DNA from: IMCC45349 sp047219225
GTDB lineage: Bacteria; Bacteroidota; Bacteroidia; Flavobacteriales; Flavobacteriaceae
Direction: 5' to 3'
Length of the DNA: 64,000 nt
Assembly: GCF_047219225.1 (NCBI RefSeq)
Contig: NZ_CP178208.1
Coordinates: 2,790,001 to 2,854,000 of the forward strand
Each line of letters opens with the position of its first letter. The stretch's first letter is position 1. The translations under genes were made by a program, and so were the position numbers. Shown in pieces: positions 58,842 to 64,000 of this stretch. The notes beneath the pieces were generated by a model. The model worked only from the letters and a program-made list of their open reading frames with translations, was not told the origin of the DNA and made no database searches.

Positions 58842-61521
58842 CTACGCATTGGTAATTATTATAATTTCATACTTAGCGATATTATTTTATATCGCTTTTC
58901 TAGCTGAAAAAAATGCCAAAAGTAAATGGGTGAACAATCCTTTTGTGTATACATTATCATTAGCAGTTTATTGTTCTGCATGGACATATTATGGTAGCGT
59001 AGGTATTGCTGCTAATACAGGTGTAAACTTTTTGCCAATTTATTTGGGACCAGTTATTGCAGCTCCTTTATGGATTGTGGTTTTAAGGAAGATAATTAGG
59101 ATATCAAAGCAGCATAAAATTTCATCAATTGCTGATTTTATTTCGTTGCGTTACGGTAATAATCGTTTTCTAGGAGCGCTAATAACACTTATTTGTGTAG
59201 TAGCTACTGTACCATATATTTCATTACAATTAAAAGCTATTTCAGAAACATTTCAAATTATGTCGGATGAGTCAAGTTATGTTTCAACAGGAGTTTTTGA
59301 CGATTCTACATTTTATATTGCATTATTATTAGCAGTTTTTGCAACATTTTTTGGTACACAAACTACAGATGCCTCAGAGAAACATAGAGGAATTGTTGCA
59401 TCAGTAGCTTTTGAGTCTGTTTTAAAACTGGTTTTCTTTTTAGCAGTTGGTATTTATGTGACATTTTATTTATTTGATGGGACAAATGATATTTATAATC
59501 AAATTTCAAAAACTGATAACTTCTCTGTTTTAACTTCAATAGGAAGTATAGAAAATGGATTCAATTGGTTTTATATGATTATGCTGTCTTTTATGGCTAT
59601 ATTTTTATTGCCAAGGCAATTTCAAATGTCAGTAGTTGAGAACAGTAGAGAAAAACATTTGAAGCAAGCTATTTGGCTCTTTCCTCTGTATTTATTACTC
59701 TTTAACTTATTTGTAATTTTTATTGCTTGGGCAGGGAAATTGTCTTTTAACGAATCTGTAAATGCAGAGTATTTTACATTGCTATTACCATTACAACAAG
59801 ACAATACATTTTTAGCTTTATTAGTTTTTCTTGGAGGTTTTTCGGCTGTAATATCTATGGTAGTTGTATCAACATTAGCATTGTCAACTATGGTGAGTAA
59901 TAACTTAGTAATTCCTTATGGCTTTTTAGATAAATTTATAAAAGGTCATCCTGAAAAAAATGCGATGTATATAAAAAATATCAGACGTGTATCTATATTT
60001 TTAATTATTGTATTAGCTTATGTCTTTTATGTGAACTTTTCTATTGAATTATCATTGTATTCTATAGGGTTAATTTCATTTGTGATTGTGTCTCAATTAG
60101 GACCTTCGTTTTTTGTTGGCTTATATTGGAATAGAGGTTCTTCAAAAGCAGCAATAGCAGGAATAATTGTAGGTTTTTTAATTACAGCTTACACACTTAT
60201 TTTGCCATTTACTATTGAAGCTTTTACGGGTTCTAACGATTTAACAGAGTATGGTCTTTTAGGAATTTCTGCTCTAAAACCATATGCGTTATTCGGTATT
60301 GATTTTATGTCACCTCCAGCACATGCGTTTTTTTGGAGCATGTTATTTAATGTGCTTACATATTTTTCAATTTCTTTGTTATTAAAAGGGAATTATAGAG
60401 AACGTAATTATGCAGAAATGTTTGTAGATAGTAAGAACTATACTAATTTACAAGACAACGCTTTAGTTTGGAAAGGGGAAGCTTATGTTACAGATATAAA
60501 AAATGTATTAAATAAATTTTTAGGTGAAAAACGTACTGAGCGTGCTTTAAATTTATTTTTTATGAAATATAAACTGCCACAAGACACTCAAATGGCAGAT
60601 GCTAGATTGATTAATTTCTCAGAGAAACTTTTAACGGGAAGTATTGGTAGTGCATCAGCCAAAATTTTAATTGCTAGTGTAGTAAAGGAAGAAGAGATTA
60701 GTTTGGTAGAAGTGCTTAAAATTTTGGAAGAGTCTAAAGAAACGATTGCACGTAATAAGTTGCTTCGTGAAAAATCGGATGAGTTGACGTCTTTAACAGG
60801 ACAATTACAAGATGCTAATCAAGAATTGATTATTAAAGATAAGCAAAAAGATGAGTTTTTAGATACAGTCGCACACGAGTTAAAAACACCTATTACAGGA
60901 ATTAGAGCAGCTACAGAATTAATTATGGACGATGAAGATATGCCTAAAGAAATTAAGGCGCAGTTTTTATCCAATATCCTGCAAGATTCAGATAGATTAT
61001 CACGATTGATTCATAACATTTTAGATTTTGAAAAGTTATCTACAGGAAGACAGCAATTAGATATACAGCGTCATACAATCAAAAAAACAATCGATAAAGC
61101 CATTACAAGTATAAGTCAAATAGCATCTAAAAAGGAAATAGAGATTACCAATGATAGTTTAGTCGATTTTGAATTTAGTTATGATGAGGATAGAATTTTA
61201 CAAGTATTAACTAATTTATTGTCAAATGCTATTAAGTTTTGTGAGCCTAACAAAGGAAAAATAATAGTTGATTACAAGATGTTAAATGGCTTTGTAGAAG
61301 TGTATGTAAAGGATAATGGCAAAGGTGTTCCAGAAGAAGATATTAACTATATTTTCGATAAATTTTACCAGTCTAGTGATCAAAATACTATCAAGCCACA
61401 GGGCAGTGGATTAGGTTTAGCAATTAGTAAACAAATTATTGAAAATCATCATGGAAAAATTTGGGTAAAAAAGGGTAAGAAAGTTGGAGCAACCTTTGGA
61501 TTTAAGCTACCTTTTGAGTAA
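58834..61521 (+). CDS. Sodium:solute symporter-type sensor histidine kinase (CrbS/CbrA-like)
   Basis: An 895-residue fusion: an SSS symporter domain with about 13 helices (1-510; AKSKWVNNPFVYTLSLAVYCSAWTYYGSVG is the usual start), a helical linker resembling the STAC domain (about 545-630), a coiled-coil stretch, a HisKA domain with DTVAHELKTPITGIR (His about 682), and a HATPase (DNGKGVPEEDINYIFDKFYQ, GSGLGLAISKQIIENHHG). Kinases of this type (CrbS, CbrA) control acetate and amino-acid use in proteobacteria. Here it is followed 14 bp later by a response regulator and then by an Acs/PrpE-type ligase, a close parallel. The ligand remains unknown. Confidence 0.94.
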   Translation: MSNYALVIIIISYLAILFYIAFLAEKNAKSKWVNNPFVYTLSLAVYCSAWTYYGSVGIAANTGVNFLPIYLGPVIAAPLWIVVLRKIIRISKQHKISSIADFISLRYGNNRFLGALITLICVVATVPYISLQLKAISETFQIMSDESSYVSTGVFDDSTFYIALLLAVFATFFGTQTTDASEKHRGIVASVAFESVLKLVFFLAVGIYVTFYLFDGTNDIYNQISKTDNFSVLTSIGSIENGFNWFYMIMLSFMAIFLLPRQFQMSVVENSREKHLKQAIWLFPLYLLLFNLFVIFIAWAGKLSFNESVNAEYFTLLLPLQQDNTFLALLVFLGGFSAVISMVVVSTLALSTMVSNNLVIPYGFLDKFIKGHPEKNAMYIKNIRRVSIFLIIVLAYVFYVNFSIELSLYSIGLISFVIVSQLGPSFFVGLYWNRGSSKAAIAGIIVGFLITAYTLILPFTIEAFTGSNDLTEYGLLGISALKPYALFGIDFMSPPAHAFFWSMLFNVLTYFSISLLLKGNYRERNYAEMFVDSKNYTNLQDNALVWKGEAYVTDIKNVLNKFLGEKRTERALNLFFMKYKLPQDTQMADARLINFSEKLLTGSIGSASAKILIASVVKEEEISLVEVLKILEESKETIARNKLLREKSDELTSLTGQLQDANQELIIKDKQKDEFLDTVAHELKTPITGIRAATELIMDDEDMPKEIKAQFLSNILQDSDRLSRLIHNILDFEKLSTGRQQLDIQRHTIKKTIDKAITSISQIASKKEIEITNDSLVDFEFSYDEDRILQVLTNLLSNAIKFCEPNKGKIIVDYKMLNGFVEVYVKDNGKGVPEEDINYIFDKFYQSSDQNTIKPQGSGLGLAISKQIIENHHGKIWVKKGKKVGATFGFKLPFE

Positions 61522-61535
61522 ATTGTATCGCTAAT

Positions 61536-61898
61536 ATGAAGAAGAAGATTTTAATTGTTGATGATGAGCCTAATATTGTAATGACCTTAGAGTATACCTT
61601 CAAAAAACAAGATTTTGAGGTATTCATTGCAAGAGATGGAAGTGAGGCATTACAAATTTTAGAAAACAATATTCCTGATGTTGTTTTATTAGATATAATG
61701 ATGCCAAATGTAGATGGCTATCAAACATTAAAATATATTAAAGAAACAGACAGTTTAACCAACACGAAAGTGGTGTTTTTAACTGCAAAAAATAAAGCTT
61801 CAGATATTGAAAAAGGCATAAAACTTGGAGCAGATAAATATTTAACTAAGCCGTTTTCAGTAAAAAAAATAGTTTCAGAAATACTTGAACTACTTTAA
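61536..61898 (+). CDS. Single-domain response regulator (receiver only)
   Basis: A 120-residue receiver domain: acidic pair in LIVDDEPN, phosphorylatable Asp53 in VVLLDIMMPNVDGY, Thr/Ser in VVFLTAKNKA, Lys in YLTKPFSVKKI. The protein ends right after the last helix, so it has no output domain, unlike CrbR, which carries a DNA-binding domain. It must act through a protein partner or as a phosphate relay. It starts 14 bp after the symporter-type kinase gene. Confidence 0.95.
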   Translation: MKKKILIVDDEPNIVMTLEYTFKKQDFEVFIARDGSEALQILENNIPDVVLLDIMMPNVDGYQTLKYIKETDSLTNTKVVFLTAKNKASDIEKGIKLGADKYLTKPFSVKKIVSEILELL

Positions 61899-61952
61899 TT
61901 AATATTTGGTTTTGTGTGCAAACAACCAATGTTTAATTTAAGTATGTAGAAA

Positions 61953-62177
61953 ATGAAATTAAGATTAAATCCGTTAGCATCAGATATATTCATATCTGTA
62001 TATGTTATTATATCCTTATTTCTTCGTTTTAAATTTGAGAGTGAAAACCCTGTAAGTCCTGTAAACTCTATTGTTTTAGGGATTGGTTTTGTTGTGATTA
62101 TTTGGGCACTCATTAAGTTAAAATTCTTAAATCCAAATTGGTTCGGTTTGTTTAAACCAAAAAAATCAAAATCATGA
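61953..62177 (+). CDS. Small membrane protein overlapping acyl-CoA synthetase gene
   Basis: A 74-residue protein with two helices (DIFISVYVIISLFLRFKF and SIVLGIGFVVIIWALIKLKF) and a basic C-terminal tail (KPKKSKS). Its family is not recognised. Its stop codon overlaps the start of the acyl-CoA synthetase gene (ATGA), so translation of the two is coupled, which suggests a functional link to carboxylate uptake or activation. Confidence 0.78.
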   Translation: MKLRLNPLASDIFISVYVIISLFLRFKFESENPVSPVNSIVLGIGFVVIIWALIKLKFLNPNWFGLFKPKKSKS

Positions 62178-64000
62178 CATATCAAGAATTTTATAAGAGC
62201 AGTATTCAGGACCCAAAAACGTTTTGGAATGCACAAGCACAAGAACTAGATTGGCACAAAATGCCAAACAATACATTGTCAAAAGACAATGATGGATTTT
62301 ATCAATGGTTTGAAGATGGAAAACTTAACTTAAGTTATTTATGTATAGATAAACATATAGCAGATGGTTATGGTAGGCAAAATGCTATTATTTACGATTC
62401 GCCTGTAACTAATACTAAAGAGATAATTACTTTTAATAGGCTTCAAAAAGAAGTGTCAAAGTTAGCAGGTGCTTTAAAAGAATTAGGCTTACAAAAAGAA
62501 GACACAGCAATTATATATATGCCTATGATTCCTCAAGCCATTTATGCAATGTTGGCTTGTGTACGTATTGGTGTAACACACTCAGTCGTATTTGGAGGAT
62601 TTGCACCTCATGAGTTGGCAATTCGTATAGATGATTGTCAACCAAAAGTAATTATTACAGCATCTAGTGGTATTGAAGTTGATAGAATTATTCCATATAA
62701 ACCTTATGTAGATGAAGCTATAGTATTATCTCAGCATAAACCTGAAAAGGTATTGTTATATCAAAGACATTTAGGAGCAGATGCTCCTGCAAAACCTTAT
62801 GATGTAGATTATTTAGAAGCAGTTAAAAACGCTATACCAGCAGAACCAGTAGTGGTTGATTCTACACACCCTTCATACATCTTATATACTTCTGGAACTA
62901 CTGGTAAACCAAAAGGGATTATTAGAGATACAGGTGGTTATGCAACCGCTTTAAAATTTTCGATGAAGCATGTTTATGGAGTAGAATCAGGAGACGTTTA
63001 TTGGGCTGCTAGTGATGTAGGTTGGGTTGTTGGTCATAGCTATATAGTTTATGGTCCTTTATTAAATAGAAATACAACAGTGTTGTTTGAAGGTAAACCT
63101 ATTAGAACACCAGATGCTTCTACATTTTGGAGAGTTATTAGTGAACATCAAGTACGTGTTATGTTTACAGCACCTACAGCTATTAGAGCAATAAAAAAAG
63201 AAGATCCAAATGCAGAGTTCTTGAAACAATACGATATATCATGCCTAAAATATCAGTTCCTTGCAGGTGAACGTTGCGATGTATCTACACTTAAATGGAC
63301 TGAAGAAAAACTAGGTGTTCCAGTAATTGATCATTGGTGGCAAACCGAAAGTGGTTGGCCAATGTTAGCAAATATGGCAGGAGTAGAATTGCAAAAAGTA
63401 AAACCTGGATCAGCAACATTTCCCGTATGTGGATATGATTTACAAATATTAAATGAAAAAGGCGAAGTAGTACCTAATGGTACCGAAGGTTATGTAGCTG
63501 TTAAGCTTCCATTACCACCAGGAAACTTAAGAAATATTTGGGGTAATCCAGAGCGTTTTAAAGCAGGTTATCTTGAAAAGTTTCCAGGCTATTATTTTTC
63601 TGGTGATGGAGGCTATAAAGATGAAGATAATTACGTGTATATAACAGGTCGTGTAGATGATGTTATAAATGTGGCAGGTCATAGATTATCTACTGCCGAA
63701 ATGGAAGAAGTTGTAGCTGCTCACGATTCAGTGGCTGAGTGCGCTGTTATTGGTATTCATTGTGATTTAAAAGGACAAAAGCCTTTAGCATTGGCAGTTA
63801 CAAAGTCTGATAATATAATGGCTGAATCTGTAATTCAAGAAGATATTGTAAAAGAGGTAAGACATCATATAGGAGCTGTAGCTTCTTTAAAACAAGTAAT
63901 ATTGGTAGATAGACTACCAAAAACACGTTCAGGAAAAATTTTAAGAAAGCTACTTAGAAACATAGCAGATAAAAATGAGTATAAGGTGCCTTCAACTATT
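62174..64000 (+). CDS. Acetate/propionate-CoA ligase, PrpE/Acs type (3' end outside window)
   Basis: An AMP-forming acyl-CoA synthetase that activates acetate or propionate to the CoA thioester. 609 residues are visible; about 15-25 are missing at the C-terminus, judging from the usual length. Visible motifs: LYTSGTTGKPKGIIRD (about 236-251), ASDVGWVVGHSYIVYGPLL, VIDHWWQTESGWP (about 385), SGDGGYKDEDNYVYITGRVDDVINVAGHRLST, and PKTRSGKILRK (about 583-593) with the catalytic, acetylation-prone lysine. Overall it is closer to PrpE/ACSS3 than to classic Acs, but WW in the pocket motif is as in Acs, so substrate preference is open. It starts inside the stop codon of the previous gene and is last in the kinase/regulator unit. 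Confidence 0.92.
   Translation, partial: MTYQEFYKSSIQDPKTFWNAQAQELDWHKMPNNTLSKDNDGFYQWFEDGKLNLSYLCIDKHIADGYGRQNAIIYDSPVTNTKEIITFNRLQKEVSKLAGALKELGLQKEDTAIIYMPMIPQAIYAMLACVRIGVTHSVVFGGFAPHELAIRIDDCQPKVIITASSGIEVDRIIPYKPYVDEAIVLSQHKPEKVLLYQRHLGADAPAKPYDVDYLEAVKNAIPAEPVVVDSTHPSYILYTSGTTGKPKGIIRDTGGYATALKFSMKHVYGVESGDVYWAASDVGWVVGHSYIVYGPLLNRNTTVLFEGKPIRTPDASTFWRVISEHQVRVMFTAPTAIRAIKKEDPNAEFLKQYDISCLKYQFLAGERCDVSTLKWTEEKLGVPVIDHWWQTESGWPMLANMAGVELQKVKPGSATFPVCGYDLQILNEKGEVVPNGTEGYVAVKLPLPPGNLRNIWGNPERFKAGYLEKFPGYYFSGDGGYKDEDNYVYITGRVDDVINVAGHRLSTAEMEEVVAAHDSVAECAVIGIHCDLKGQKPLALAVTKSDNIMAESVIQEDIVKEVRHHIGAVASLKQVILVDRLPKTRSGKILRKLLRNIADKNEYKVPSTI

Noticed and set aside
61895..62242. 115-residue ORF on the minus strand
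   Set aside because: Overlaps the 74-residue membrane protein gene and the coupled start of the ligase gene; no family resemblance.

Overview
The window is a 64-kb piece of an AT-rich Bacteroidota chromosome, almost certainly from a marine-type member of the family Flavobacteriaceae. The evidence is a gliding-motility GldF/GldG protein, a type IX secretion (T9SS) C-terminal sorting domain, lipoproteins with an acidic CSSDDD start, LytS/LytTR two-component pairs, paired DUF3857 proteins, and TAnnTTTG-like -7 promoter elements. No rRNA, tRNA, CRISPR array or complete insertion sequence was found. The last gene (acyl-CoA synthetase) and the first gene (RND pump) run off the window ends.

Layout. 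1-11.6 kb: end of one RND efflux pump with its TolC; the nadA-nadB operon on the minus strand; then a complete TolC/adaptor/RND efflux operon whose intergenic gaps carry REP-like hairpins, and two small membrane proteins. 11.7-19.8 kb: a propeller-type LytS histidine kinase with its LytTR regulator, an unknown secreted protein, a T9SS-exported repeat protein and a lipoprotein. 19.9-27.3 kb: housekeeping genes (dnaN, a fused gldF-gldG, SAM hydrolase, PhoH, purC). 29.3-34.6 kb: a serine hydrolase/DoxX pair, a second LytS/LytTR pair and a metallo-beta-lactamase-fold protein. 38.2-47.8 kb: another MBL protein, a membrane LytTR protein, and a three-gene operon of a giant AAA ATPase, a flotillin and an OB-fold membrane protein. 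49-64 kb: an AGCS amino-acid symporter, two DUF3857 proteins, and a carboxylate uptake and activation locus (IS1-InsA-like DNA-binding protein, porin, DUF4212 + sodium:solute symporter, symporter-type histidine kinase, single-domain response regulator, PrpE/Acs-type ligase).

Most interesting signal. Three separate intergenic sites (27.36-29.16, 34.77-38.12 and 48.04-48.88 kb) each hold a solitary gene cassette, all in the same orientation. Each cassette is inserted into a copy of the same ~110-bp resident repeat. Removing a cassette between G and TT of a GTTRRRY-like box rebuilds a resident hairpin with two 27-nt arms (23/27 paired) whose boxes GTTTAAC/GTTAAAC are exact reverse complements. 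Circularising each cassette in silico brings together its own exactly complementary 7-mers (GCCTAAC/GTTAGGC for two, ACACAAC/GTTGTGT for the third), followed by unpaired spacers that differ by 3 nt on the two arms and then an L-type stem. This is the architecture of integron attC recombination, but with dispersed single cassettes and no integrase in the window. Cargo: a HEPN + DUF262 pair, a Sau3AI/MutH-type restriction-modification system (predicted GATC), and a zinc-ribbon + membrane protein pair; the first two look like defence genes.

Functions were assigned by reading motifs and family resemblance only; no database search was run.
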